Source of the DNA: Nitrospira sp.
GTDB lineage: Bacteria; Nitrospirota; Nitrospiria; Nitrospirales; Nitrospiraceae
Direction of reading: 5' to 3'
Assembly (NCBI GenBank): GCA_037045225.1
Contig: JBAOHZ010000009.1
Coordinates: 868,001 to 932,000 of the forward strand
DNA: 64,000 bases
Part shown: positions 42,557 to 51,194 of the stretch, piece after piece
Layout of the letters: each line of letters opens with the position of its first letter
Position numbering within the stretch: position 1 is the first letter of the stretch
Position numbers and translations under genes: made by a program
The notes under the pieces: generated by a model
Databases searched by the model: none
What the model saw: the letters and a program-made list of their open reading frames with translations, nothing else
Told to the model about the DNA's origin: nothing

Positions 42557-43471
42557 CTACTTCACTACCACATCAGCCTCGATATCTTTGGCACAGCGAA
42601 AGCCGACAGTAATGTCATGTCGCCACGGTTTCGCCTGAAATCGCTTCGAGGAACGCACATTTCGCTTAGTCTCCCGCCAGGATCCGCCACGAATCACGCG
42701 CTGCTCGCCCTGATCAGGCCCCTTCGGATCACGATACGGCGAGCCGCGATAGGCATGCTCATCGTAAAAATCTGCGACCCATTCGCCGACATTGCCCGTC
42801 ATATCGTAGATTCCGTACGGGCTACGTCCTGACTCGAACGAGCCGGGGGGGGCCAGATAACGAAATCCATCCTCATTGCCATCGATATTCGCGTATCCCA
42901 CCAAAAATTCCTCACCCCAGGCATAGCGACGCTTCCCTTCTCCACGAGCAGCCTTTTCCCACTCCGCCTCTGTAGGCAATCGCTTGCCGGCCCATTTGCA
43001 ATAGGCTTCGGCATCATCCCAGGTGACGGCGATCATGGGATATTCCGGCTTGAGCAACTTGGCGGGATCCTCGTCGAACACTTCAATCTTCCGCTTGAGT
43101 CGCTTCGTCATTTTGGCAAAGCGCTCATACGCGTCTTGCGTGACTTCGTGTCGATCCATAAAGTAGGATTTCAGATACACCTGATGCTCAGGCTTTTCGT
43201 CTGGATCACTATCATTGTCCCGGCTGCCCATCACAAACGGCCCCTCAGAAACTTGCACCATCTCACGGCCGTCGTCGCCGACGAGTGTCTTATACATGGA
43301 GTAGTCCTGCGCCGCAGCGGCGGCAACCGGCTTAGCTTCCGTAGTGATCGACTGCGCCAGCTGACGCATCTGCTTGGCCTTATAAGATTCGTAGACCAAG
43401 CTGCCAATCATCAGGATAAACGACCCGAACACAAAGATAATCGACCCGATCAACACGCCCCTGTTTTCCAT
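42557..43471 (-). CDS. Membrane-anchored FGE-fold (SUMF1-like) protein, copy 2
   Basis: 304 residues with an N-terminal membrane helix (LIGSIIFVFGSFILMIGSLVY) and an FGE-like domain: VQVSEGPFVMGSRDNDSDPDE, DRHEVTQDAYERFAK, RLPTEAEWEKAARGEG, GIYDMTGNVGEWVADFY, RVIRGGSWRETKRNVR, TVGFRCA. It is closer to the family consensus than copy 1 (41592) and precedes it by 11 bases. The tandem arrangement suggests duplication. The substrate is unknown. Confidence 0.85.
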   Translation of the reverse strand: MENRGVLIGSIIFVFGSFILMIGSLVYESYKAKQMRQLAQSITTEAKPVAAAAAQDYSMYKTLVGDDGREMVQVSEGPFVMGSRDNDSDPDEKPEHQVYLKSYFMDRHEVTQDAYERFAKMTKRLKRKIEVFDEDPAKLLKPEYPMIAVTWDDAEAYCKWAGKRLPTEAEWEKAARGEGKRRYAWGEEFLVGYANIDGNEDGFRYLAPPGSFESGRSPYGIYDMTGNVGEWVADFYDEHAYRGSPYRDPKGPDQGEQRVIRGGSWRETKRNVRSSKRFQAKPWRHDITVGFRCAKDIEADVVVK

Positions 43472-43486
43472 TGGGTTACTCGCACC

Positions 43487-43888
43487 TCATGATTTGGTGA
43501 CCGCTGAATGCCCCGCCGTTGCGTCGTCACTCGCTTGCAGCGCCGCGGCTTTGCGCGCCGCGCGTATGTCCAACAACATTGAAATCTGCACGCCAAGGAA
43601 TCCACCCATGGCCGCGCCGGCACCCGCCCCGAATGAGACCTTCTCAACGCCCGCAACCAACCACGCCAACAGGCCTCCCAGGACCGTACCAACCAAAATG
43701 CTGACCAGGAATCGACGCCCACCGAGAAAGCCGACGACGGCACCAAGCGCCAACCCGAGACCGCAGGCCAGGGGAATGGACGAGCCACCCAGAATCGTGC
43801 CGATCAGCGCACCGACCGTGCCCATCACGACCACTCCAAAGACGACGTCGAACCACGCCCTCGGTGACGGTCTGGTCATCGCTTCCAT
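43487..43888 (-). CDS. Small glycine-rich membrane protein
   Basis: 133 residues, with three or four hydrophobic stretches rich in Gly and Ala (GVVVMGTVGALIGTILGG, GLGLALGAVVGFLGG, GTVLGGLLAWLVAG, GAGAGAAMGGFLGVQ). It resembles glycine-zipper membrane proteins. The family is not recognised. It lies between the SUMF1-like pair and a DUF3047-like gene in the second bd-like cluster. Confidence 0.6.
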   Translation of the reverse strand: MEAMTRPSPRAWFDVVFGVVVMGTVGALIGTILGGSSIPLACGLGLALGAVVGFLGGRRFLVSILVGTVLGGLLAWLVAGVEKVSFGAGAGAAMGGFLGVQISMLLDIRAARKAAALQASDDATAGHSAVTKS

Positions 43889-43921
43889 ACTCGCCCCATC
43901 TGTTCGTGAGACAGGCAGCCG

Positions 43922-44584
43922 CTACTTGGCTGCGCTCACCGTGACCGCGCCAAAATCAATCTCGACACCAGGGCCGGCAAACAGGGAAATGCCCCAGGCT
44001 TTTTCTGCCGGCTCATGCTTATGAATACGCTTGAAGTCTTCGTAGACGTTCACACGCTCTTCGACCCATTCCCCGACCGGAAGCACGCCGCTCTGCACCA
44101 CCAACTCGGAGCCGCTGAACATCCCGCCCTCAACGAACGTCCCCTCTGGCTTACCGGCGCTCCAGATGTATTTGGTGAACACCGGAATGAACATGAGGTC
44201 GGTATCCAACGAGGCATACAACGCCGCAATCGGTTCCGACCCGCTTGGGGCCTTATGAAGACGCCACCGCCAGGTCAGGACCGGGTAGGTCTTCGGATCC
44301 CAGTCGATTTTGCGTTTCTTCACACGCTGGCCCGCATCCTTCGCAGCGAGAAATTTCGTCCCGTCCTGCGACTGAATCTTATAGGCATCGCGGCCCTTGG
44401 CCTGACTACGCTGGTTTTCATGTTGCCAATCGATCGGAAACCCATCCTGATCCGCCGACTGAAAATCCTCCAGCACCAACACACCGGCCTCACCCGCATA
44501 GGCCGGCGCATCAGATCCCGTCAGACCGCCTAGCCCCATCAAACCCAACAGCCCGATTGCCGCAACCAACATCCTCATAGCCAT
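43922..44584 (-). CDS. Secreted DUF3047-like protein
   Basis: About 220 residues after a signal peptide (LVAAIGLLGLMGLGGLTG). It matches the DUF3047 pattern: VLVLEDFQS, YPVLTWRWRLHKAPSG, SLDTDLMFIPVFTKYIWSAG, and the C-terminal VEIDFGAVTV. These are beta-rich periplasmic proteins of unknown role. ATG 44584 is the likely start, with earlier ATGs possible. It lies just downstream of the second bd-like oxidase gene. Confidence 0.65.
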   Translation of the reverse strand: MAMRMLVAAIGLLGLMGLGGLTGSDAPAYAGEAGVLVLEDFQSADQDGFPIDWQHENQRSQAKGRDAYKIQSQDGTKFLAAKDAGQRVKKRKIDWDPKTYPVLTWRWRLHKAPSGSEPIAALYASLDTDLMFIPVFTKYIWSAGKPEGTFVEGGMFSGSELVVQSGVLPVGEWVEERVNVYEDFKRIHKHEPAEKAWGISLFAGPGVEIDFGAVTVSAAK

Positions 44585-44607
44585 CTCACATTCCCTCATC
44601 AACGTCC

Positions 44608-46476
44608 CTATCCCTCATGAGAGGGAGACGGCAGAAAACCTGCCTCCTTCTCCGCACTCACATCTTCATGCATCACAGGCTGCTGCCCGCGCTGACAGAC
44701 CCAGAACAGAAAAAACACCGCCCCCCAAAACAGCACCATGTTGATCGTGACCATTTTGGCGGCGAAGCCGAGCGACGGGGTAAACGCCCAGGGAGACGTA
44801 TCCGGCATCAACTCATTGACGTGCCAGGCCAACCTCCCGGAAGAACGGATATATCCCATCAACCCCATGACCCAGGTAAACGCGGCCGCCAATCCAAACA
44901 AGCCGACCATACCGCGAATCGAAATCTGCCCCCACTGCACAGGCCCGTGAATCGTGGCACCGCGCAACATGCGCCGGTTCAGCAACAAACCCAGTGTGAC
45001 CACGAGCAATGTGGTGATCGCCTGCGGGCCGGACAGCCCAACGCGGAGGCTGGCGGGAAGATAAAATCCATAGACCGATAGGCCGATGATATGCGCCGTC
45101 CCGAGGCCGAACAGGGCCCCAAGAATCACATTTCCCGACTTGGCCCATGAGATCGTCATCGTCCGATTTGCGCGTCGATAAAAAATATAGCTCAACGCGG
45201 TGATGCAGATCATCACGTTGACCGCCCCGTTCTTCGACGACATGACTCCGTAGTTTCCAATCACCGGATGTTGCGCTCCGCCCATGGCTTTGACTTCCGT
45301 CCCGGTCATCAAAATCGTGTGTGGCGTCAACCAAATAAACAAACAACCCGTGAGCGCGAGCAGAAGATATTGATAGTACGGCTGATACCGTTCCCCGCCT
45401 CGAATGCGCCCCATGCTCTGCCAGAGATAGTAATTCACGCCGAGAAAGAGGGCGCCGATCAACAACGCCTGCACCACAAAGAGCCAGGTCAACAACCCGC
45501 CCATCATCGTGACGCCCATGCTCTGACTGTACGCATACACGGAACGCATGAGCCAATAACCGGCGAACGGCATCGGCAACAAGGCGCAGACGGTCACGAA
45601 CAAAAACACATAACCGACCCAATCGTAATACGCTCGCTCCTCCTGGCTCTTCCCGGAAAAGAACCGATAACAGGCATAGGCCAGGACCACCGCGCCACCC
45701 GACATGATGTCCGCGAGGAATCGATGCAAGTTCAGGGGATTCCAGAGAGCCGAGCGAAGCAGATGCCAGGGATTGCCCAAATAGCGCCCTTGTCCGTCGA
45801 CGCCGGACGGCGCCATCATGAAGGCTGACCAGGCATTGGCCAACAACAGCAGCGAGGTACCGAATACCACCGCCAGCACGCCGATCGACAGGTGCATCCA
45901 TTTCGACTCCGACGCCGCCATATAATCCCAACTGTAGTAGTAGGCGATCGTCAGAAAGGTCGTCCCGACGAACACCAGCGCATACAGGGGCATCATGACC
46001 TTGAAGGTGCCCCCCATGTACTGCATGAAGCTGGGATACAACATGATAAACATCGTCAGCATCACGCTCCCGACCGCCGCGGTCACGGACAAAGCAAGCA
46101 ACGCCACTTTCAGCAGATCTTGCGCCAACCCGTCATAACGCAAGGCCATCGCGGGATTCTTCGCGACCAACCCCAGAAACTCCAAGAGGACGCAAAAAAT
46201 CGGCAGAGCCAGGACAAAACCTCCGAAGTAGGTATGCTGCTGAATGATAAACCACATCAACAACCGGCTATCGAGTGACCCGACCTGCGGGTAGTGGTTC
46301 TCATTCGCCGTCGGCGCCGAAGGACCGTCGGGCACACCAGGCGTATGGAAATAGACATCTGCGGCGGGGTCGGCGGCGACCAGCGTGGGCGGACTCAGCA
46401 GCAGCACACTCGCGGCCACCAGCAATCCGACTACCAGCAACAGAATCACGGCAGGAATCGACAGGCGTTTGATCAT
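44608..46476 (-). CDS. Cytochrome bd-like putative oxidase subunit, copy 2
   Basis: 622 residues, clearly paralogous to the gene at 39156. Shared blocks include IQQHTYFGGFVLALPIFCVL, WNPLNLHRFLADI, LTPHTILMTGTEVKAMGG, AQHPVIGNYGVMSSKNG and WHVNELMPD, so the candidate heme or copper His residues are kept. It has a signal-like N-terminus followed by VYFHTPGVPDGPSAP, and a dozen or more membrane helices. The two copies differ in linker and tail. No cytochrome c genes lie next to this copy, unlike copy 1. It overlaps the upstream membrane-protein gene by 4 bases (ATGA). Confidence 0.85.
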   Translation of the reverse strand: MIKRLSIPAVILLLVVGLLVAASVLLLSPPTLVAADPAADVYFHTPGVPDGPSAPTANENHYPQVGSLDSRLLMWFIIQQHTYFGGFVLALPIFCVLLEFLGLVAKNPAMALRYDGLAQDLLKVALLALSVTAAVGSVMLTMFIMLYPSFMQYMGGTFKVMMPLYALVFVGTTFLTIAYYYSWDYMAASESKWMHLSIGVLAVVFGTSLLLLANAWSAFMMAPSGVDGQGRYLGNPWHLLRSALWNPLNLHRFLADIMSGGAVVLAYACYRFFSGKSQEERAYYDWVGYVFLFVTVCALLPMPFAGYWLMRSVYAYSQSMGVTMMGGLLTWLFVVQALLIGALFLGVNYYLWQSMGRIRGGERYQPYYQYLLLALTGCLFIWLTPHTILMTGTEVKAMGGAQHPVIGNYGVMSSKNGAVNVMICITALSYIFYRRANRTMTISWAKSGNVILGALFGLGTAHIIGLSVYGFYLPASLRVGLSGPQAITTLLVVTLGLLLNRRMLRGATIHGPVQWGQISIRGMVGLFGLAAAFTWVMGLMGYIRSSGRLAWHVNELMPDTSPWAFTPSLGFAAKMVTINMVLFWGAVFFLFWVCQRGQQPVMHEDVSAEKEAGFLPSPSHEG

Positions 46477-47558
46477 GACGACGCTCTCTGGCTGCTCTTC
46501 TCAAAGACAGCCGCAGATCCACTCAATGCCGTACCAGCCGTAGCTTCGCGAGACTTGCCGAGAATGCCCATGACGAATGGGCAGCGCAATAACGCGCTGG
46601 GCACTCCTCCAGGCTGACGATTCTCAATATCCCGCCGATGTCCCAGGTAGTAGCAGTACAGCGCCATCACGCCGCCGACGAGGCCGGCGACGCCAGCGAA
46701 GAGTCCGGATGAACTCATCGGCTGTTTCAACACATACAGACACGCTCCGACCAATACCAGATAGTAGGTCGAGGCAAAGGCCAGCCCGGGCCACCACCAA
46801 AACTTTACTAATTCACCCCAGCGGGTCGAGGACAATCCGGCCATCCAGGGCGCCCCGTTTCCTTGCCCAGCGAAAAACGCCAGCAGGCCGATCGTTCCTG
46901 CTGCCAGCGTCACCACAGCACCCTGCGCCAATACGGCCATGTCGCCGCTGAAGAGCGCCCCCAGGAGCATCGAGAACCCTACGCAACTGACCGCTCCAGC
47001 GGCCACCCACCCCGCCAGTGCCGGCGTCACTCGCGCCAACAGCGCACGAAGCCCGGCGCCATCGGGAAACGTCATGAACGGCCGCCCATTGGCTTCAAGC
47101 CATCGAACGTAGCCGATCTCGAATGCGTCGCGCGCGACCGCCGTACTCGGAATAATCATGGCCATCATGGCCGGCCCATCGGGATGTTGGGCATAGTCAT
47201 ATCCGACCAGCCAGAGCAGCGCCAACACAAGCAGCGACAACTGCACGCCGTACACAAAGCCGATCCAGGCGAGAATCCATCCGATACGCCGGGCGCCATC
47301 CGCACGCACCAATTGCGCAAACGGCACCGCTCGACCGACGCGATAGGCGCAGATTGCCGTCACCAGTGACACGGCACCACTCAACAGCAACAGGGTCACC
47401 GGCTCTGCCAGCGACAGGCCATGCTTCGCCGCCCGGTATACCGCAAAGGCCACCAGGCCGGGGACAAACATGACCAGGCGCTTTCGTGTACGAACGGAAT
47501 CTTCGGTGACGGCCAGCGTCAAACTTGGAAGGACTCGTAATGCCAATCGGTGCAACAT
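46473..47558 (-). CDS. Polytopic membrane protein of unknown family
   Basis: About 361 residues with roughly seven to eight hydrophobic segments (e.g. WILAWIGFVYGVQLSLLVLALLWLV, WVAAGAVSCVGFSMLLGALF, FASTYYLVLVGACLYVL). I do not recognise it. The gene overlaps the bd-like oxidase by 4 bases and may be an assembly or partner subunit. ATG 47558 is one possible start; a GTG 15 codons upstream is the alternative. The Ser/Ala-rich tail is cytoplasmic by charge. Confidence 0.6.
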   Translation of the reverse strand: MLHRLALRVLPSLTLAVTEDSVRTRKRLVMFVPGLVAFAVYRAAKHGLSLAEPVTLLLLSGAVSLVTAICAYRVGRAVPFAQLVRADGARRIGWILAWIGFVYGVQLSLLVLALLWLVGYDYAQHPDGPAMMAMIIPSTAVARDAFEIGYVRWLEANGRPFMTFPDGAGLRALLARVTPALAGWVAAGAVSCVGFSMLLGALFSGDMAVLAQGAVVTLAAGTIGLLAFFAGQGNGAPWMAGLSSTRWGELVKFWWWPGLAFASTYYLVLVGACLYVLKQPMSSSGLFAGVAGLVGGVMALYCYYLGHRRDIENRQPGGVPSALLRCPFVMGILGKSREATAGTALSGSAAVFEKSSQRASS

Positions 47559-47634
47559 GTTGTCAGTCACCAAACTCAACGAAGCGGGGTTCAAGCACGA
47601 CACTAGAGGTCCTGCGCAAAAGCCTCCTCGGTAT

Positions 47635-48135
47635 TTACGCGTCGTCGCGTTGAGCCGCCATGCCGAAATATCGCGCCTTAACCTCTTCCATTAGAGCGAC
47701 GGTCACCGAGCGTTCACCACGATCCACCGCCGTCCGTTCCAACTCCACGCGCGCCATGGCACGAACCGGCGACGGCACATTGGCGAGGCGCTGCTCTGCA
47801 TCAGGGTCCCACGCGACCATATCGCCCGTTTTCGCCTGATCGATCAAATCATAGGTAATCACTCGTTGCCGTCTGGCTCGGGCAAACCCCTCCACCAGTT
47901 CACGCAAGACTGGAACGGCGTACGGCGGGACACGATCCAGACGATGTCGGGCATCATCAGTCCACATCAAACGATCGACCAGCCCATCAACCTGCCCCAC
48001 CGGCACATCGACCCCAACAATCCATCGACAAGGCCGACACTCCGAGCGGACAAACCACGTGGCATCACCTTCACGGGAGAGTCGCTCCTCAACACCCTCG
48101 GTATGCATCCATCCGCCGCAGCCGCACACAAGCAT
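47635..48135 (-). CDS. Small protein with two PCP_red-like helical repeats and a zinc-ribbon N-terminus
   Basis: About 166 residues. It begins at ATG 48135 with GAGGGG five bases upstream; any longer frame would run through the DUF420 gene. The N-terminus has CGCGG near residue 3 and CRPC near 35, a zinc-ribbon-like set. Two helical repeats follow, RVPPYAVPVLRELVEGFARARR...VITYDLIDQAK and NVPSPVRAMARVELERTAVDRG...VTVALMEEVK, resembling the PCP_red domain at the C-terminus of protochlorophyllide reductase subunit B. Function is unknown; a tetrapyrrole link is possible by similarity only. Confidence 0.6.
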   Translation of the reverse strand: MLVCGCGGWMHTEGVEERLSREGDATWFVRSECRPCRWIVGVDVPVGQVDGLVDRLMWTDDARHRLDRVPPYAVPVLRELVEGFARARRQRVITYDLIDQAKTGDMVAWDPDAEQRLANVPSPVRAMARVELERTAVDRGERSVTVALMEEVKARYFGMAAQRDDA

Positions 48136-48170
48136 ATCGCCCCTCAGTCCTTCAGTTCCGCTCGACGCTG

Positions 48171-48887
48171 CTACCCGATTTTCCCCGGATACAGGATGTA
48201 CAACATCGCATAGGTAAAGCTTCCGGTCAGAAAGAGGATGCAATAGACGATCATCGTGAAGCGGCCAAGAGCACGATGCCGCTGACCGCCATCCGGCCAG
48301 ATCCGTTGAATGCCCATCTCGACCGCAAACACGATCGCCACCAGCGTGAGAAACCCGATATAGACCTCCAGCTTTCGCATGGAAAACCCGGCGGACATCA
48401 CACGTGTTCCGAAGAGCAGCATCACCACAGCCAGGAGCGCCACAAATATCAGGCTCACCTTTTTCCACGACGTCTGTAACCGAGCCGCGCTCAGAATCCG
48501 TGCACCGCTCAGAAACTGCTGCGAGCGAAATCCCAGCACAATCATGTACACGGCCATGACCAATCCAATGATCACCAGAATGATGTGGATCGTCAGCACG
48601 GGAATGAACACATAGTCATAGAGGGCCTGGGAGCCGCCGAATCCTTCTTTGCCTTCAAATGCCAACACCCCTAGCTGCCGGAACAGATAGTAGGCGGTGA
48701 AGAACCCGACCATCGTCACCATCCCGCCCAACATGAGCCAGTGATGGTGATGGCCACGATGCTGCTTAGCCTGCAGCCACCCGATGATGAAGAGCCCCGT
48801 GAACAGGGTGGCCATCAACTGACTGAGGTCGGCCCCCATCGTGGCATGGGTACCGAAGAAACCAGGTTGGCGTAAAAACTCAAACAT
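48171..48887 (-). CDS. DUF420-like membrane protein
   Basis: 238 residues with about seven membrane helices and conserved His positions in AKQHRGHHHHWLMLGG, VLTIHIILVIIGL and QRHRALGRFTM, matching the DUF420 family. Relatives are found next to cytochrome oxidase genes (CtaM-like) and are suspected oxidase assembly factors. It is upstream of the PCP_red protein and downstream of the methyltransferase. Confidence 0.7.
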   Translation of the reverse strand: MFEFLRQPGFFGTHATMGADLSQLMATLFTGLFIIGWLQAKQHRGHHHHWLMLGGMVTMVGFFTAYYLFRQLGVLAFEGKEGFGGSQALYDYVFIPVLTIHIILVIIGLVMAVYMIVLGFRSQQFLSGARILSAARLQTSWKKVSLIFVALLAVVMLLFGTRVMSAGFSMRKLEVYIGFLTLVAIVFAVEMGIQRIWPDGGQRHRALGRFTMIVYCILFLTGSFTYAMLYILYPGKIG

Positions 48888-48895
48888 GGGACATC

Positions 48896-49885
48896 CTACC
48901 CGACACGTTGCCTGACACCCTGCACCACCGCCGTGCGCTCGATTTCTTCTACCGAGCCATAGCCCCCATCATGCATCCACTGCATGGCCTCCGCGGTGCG
49001 GTAGCAGGCACCTTGTTCAGTATTCACGAGAATATGGACGGCAAAAGCCGCCGTCCAGGCAGGGCTTGTGCCCGACGCATCCAAGAACCGGTCTTTGATG
49101 ATCAAGCGTCCACCGGGATTCAGGTGGTTATAGATCTTCTTCACCAACGCCGCATTGGTTACCAGATCCTGATAGTGCAGGATGTCGGACATCAACACCA
49201 CGTCATAGGGACCACCCAAGGGATCACGGTTGAAATCACCGGCCTTCAGTGCAACGCGACCCTCCAGCCCGGCGTCTTTCACCGTCCGCTCGGTTAATGG
49301 CAGCGTCGTCTGTAGATCAAAGACCGTCGCTGAAAGTTGCGGATAGATCTGACAAAACGCGATAGCATTGGTACCGGCGCCACCACCAAGGTCGAGCATC
49401 GTCCGAGCCTCGCCGAGCGCGAGCCGCTTGGCCAAATCAGGGCCACTCTGCTGTCCGATCCGGTGCAACACGGACAGGACATTTGCCCCAAGCGCGGGGT
49501 CCGTCTCAAAGACATGCTGCGTGACGGGCGACCGGCCGGTTTTGACGGCCTCTTCCAACTTGCCCCAATTGCCCCATTCAGCATCGTGCAGGAGGAGCAA
49601 ATGCCCGACATACTGCGGCCCATGCTTGACGAGATGCGTCGTGGCGACCGGCGTGTTGGCATAGAGATCCCCGGACTTCGACACAAGCCTGACCGCCACC
49701 AGCGCATTCAGAAGGAGCTCCAGCGCCCGCACATCGGCACCGAGTTTTTCGGCCGCTTCAGAGGCGGTACGGCCTCGTCCGTCCAATACCGAAAAGACGT
49801 CTAACTTCACGGCGGTCAAAAGAATTTTGGTTTCCCAGTAGTACCCTAACTGGAAAACTTCGGCGAGAGACAATTCGCGAGGCAC
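48896..49885 (-). CDS. SAM-dependent O-methyltransferase, dimerization-domain (methyltransf_2) type
   Basis: 329 residues. The N-terminus is a winged-helix dimerization domain (LLTAVKLDVFSVLDGRGRTASEAAEKLG, LELLLNALVAVRLV); the C-terminus is the methyltransferase with ARTMLDLGGGAGTNAIAF (SAM loop) and YDVVLMSDILHY. Relatives include CrtF, BchU and hydroxyindole methyltransferases. GTG 49885 is the start, with a weak GGGTGA site. It heads the second bd-like cluster. The substrate is not indicated; a quinone, carotenoid or tetrapyrrole is possible. Confidence 0.82.
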   Translation of the reverse strand: MPRELSLAEVFQLGYYWETKILLTAVKLDVFSVLDGRGRTASEAAEKLGADVRALELLLNALVAVRLVSKSGDLYANTPVATTHLVKHGPQYVGHLLLLHDAEWGNWGKLEEAVKTGRSPVTQHVFETDPALGANVLSVLHRIGQQSGPDLAKRLALGEARTMLDLGGGAGTNAIAFCQIYPQLSATVFDLQTTLPLTERTVKDAGLEGRVALKAGDFNRDPLGGPYDVVLMSDILHYQDLVTNAALVKKIYNHLNPGGRLIIKDRFLDASGTSPAWTAAFAVHILVNTEQGACYRTAEAMQWMHDGGYGSVEEIERTAVVQGVRQRVG

Positions 49886-50103
49886 AGATCACCCGCTCAG
49901 ATAATGTGGTGTGAAAATTTGGCATCTTACCCAGTTCAGAAAGGGAAACGCAAGGCGAGTGGCGAGCAGCGAACCACCTCCGAAAACCAATACGGACGCG
50001 GATTAGCCGGCACGATGAATCCGGATCGAACCGATGGACTCACTGGACTCAGAAGGAGACACCTCTGGCGTGAGACATGAGACGGTCGTGCGCGGTGCGC
50101 ACG

Positions 50104-50144
50104 CAAACAAAAGGGGCAGTGGTCCGATTTGAACCACTGCCCCT
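50104..50144 (-). terminator. Intrinsic terminator of the secreted protein at 50179
   Basis: A perfect 12-bp stem (AGGGGCAGTGGT 50112-50123 with ACCACTGCCCCT 50133-50144, nine-base loop) is followed on the minus strand by TTTTGTTTG. It lies 35 bases after the stop. The rest of the 49886-50178 gap has no gene that I can see. Confidence 0.85.
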
Positions 50145-50178
50145 CGGTCAGCAGGCCATCCCGCCGCTGAAGACAAAA

Positions 50179-50976
50179 CTACTTCAGGTCAGCCTTCAAG
50201 GTGGCCGTTCCACCCTCTGCCACTTCGACTTCGAATTCGTTCAGCTTGCCCTTGCCGACAAACGGGTGCCAGACCACCACTTTGTGCTTTCCGGCAGGGA
50301 CGCCCTGAATCTCGAACGATCCATCGTCCTTCACCACTGCATGGTACGGATTCCAGACAGGGAGGAAGAAGGACTGCATGAATTCATGCTGGTCGCACTG
50401 TAAACGATAGAAGCCCTGCTTCTCCGCGCCGCCACGGAACGTCACTGGCTTCTCCAACTTATCGCCCTTCTTCGCCAAACCGATGTTGAAGCCGGTGGCG
50501 GAGCTGGACCCCTTCACCACAAAGCTGTGCGGGTTGTGCAACACACCCAAGGTCGACTTGGGATCATCGGGGTCGGCATCCTTATTCTCCGCGCGGAAAT
50601 TCTTGTTGTTCACGACCACGCCGCTGAAGGGCAAGAATTCACAGAACTCCGCCGCAACGTCTGTTCCCTTGAATCCATCCTGAAACGCCTGATCCTCGAT
50701 ATCGACCACGGCGACGACCGCATTCTTCAGCCCGCCATCCTTGGCAAGATCAATAGTCGGCATAAACCGCTTGTCCCCATCAACCAAGGCCTTGTTTGGA
50801 TTTTTCGGGCAAAACTTCGGATTGGGAAACTTGGAGAACGCAAACTCCTTCTTCTCCGCCTTCCCGGCATAGGTCACTTTCCCCGAAATCGTGCCTCCGG
50901 CAAACGAGGTGAGGGGCGCAGCCAAAAATGCTGCGGCCGCAATGCCGAATACTACTTTCATCGCACCCTTCTTCAT
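50179..50976 (-). CDS. Secreted copper-site-like protein with carboxypeptidase-regulatory fold, copy 1
   Basis: 265 residues. A signal peptide (VVFGIAAAAFLAAPLTSFAG) is followed by a beta-rich domain. The C-terminal half has QCDQHEFMQSFFLPVWNPYHAVV then GSFEIQGVPAGKHKVVVWHP, the latter typical of carboxypeptidase regulatory-like beta-sandwiches. Cys, His and Met in CDQHEFM (C-x2-H-x2-M), and an upstream His in VLHNPHSF, match the ligand set of a type 1 copper site. Two paralogues lie at 53259 and 54216. It has its own promoter (51140-51169), a long leader and a strong terminator, so it may be highly expressed. Periplasmic. Confidence 0.72.
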   Translation of the reverse strand: MKKGAMKVVFGIAAAAFLAAPLTSFAGGTISGKVTYAGKAEKKEFAFSKFPNPKFCPKNPNKALVDGDKRFMPTIDLAKDGGLKNAVVAVVDIEDQAFQDGFKGTDVAAEFCEFLPFSGVVVNNKNFRAENKDADPDDPKSTLGVLHNPHSFVVKGSSSATGFNIGLAKKGDKLEKPVTFRGGAEKQGFYRLQCDQHEFMQSFFLPVWNPYHAVVKDDGSFEIQGVPAGKHKVVVWHPFVGKGKLNEFEVEVAEGGTATLKADLK

Positions 50977-51139
50977 GTCACTGCCTCCTTAGTAATGAAC
51001 ATTAACCGAAACCGAACACCTGCTCCGTCACCACTCAATCACAAGGGCACAAGGGCTGGTGACCATTACCCCTTGTTAAGACAGTCGCAAGGATTTGACG
51101 TGGCTCCACGTCGACGACGCTTAGGCCTCTAAACATTTT

Positions 51140-51169
51140 TCTATACTGGAATCATACTCACACTGTCAA
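51140..51169 (-). promoter_or_regulatory. Strong putative promoter of the gene at 50179
   Basis: On the minus strand TTGACA (51164-51169) and TATAGA (51140-51145) are spaced by 18 bases. The start codon at 50976 is about 155 bases downstream, leaving a long untranslated leader. Confidence 0.6.
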
Positions 51170-51194
51170 CTTGAAATCCAGCCATCAAAGTTTC

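Noticed and set aside
48136..48468. N-terminal extension of the PCP_red-like gene to 277 residues
   Set aside because: It would read through the DUF420 gene in another frame; the ATG at 48135 with GAGGGG upstream is the better start.
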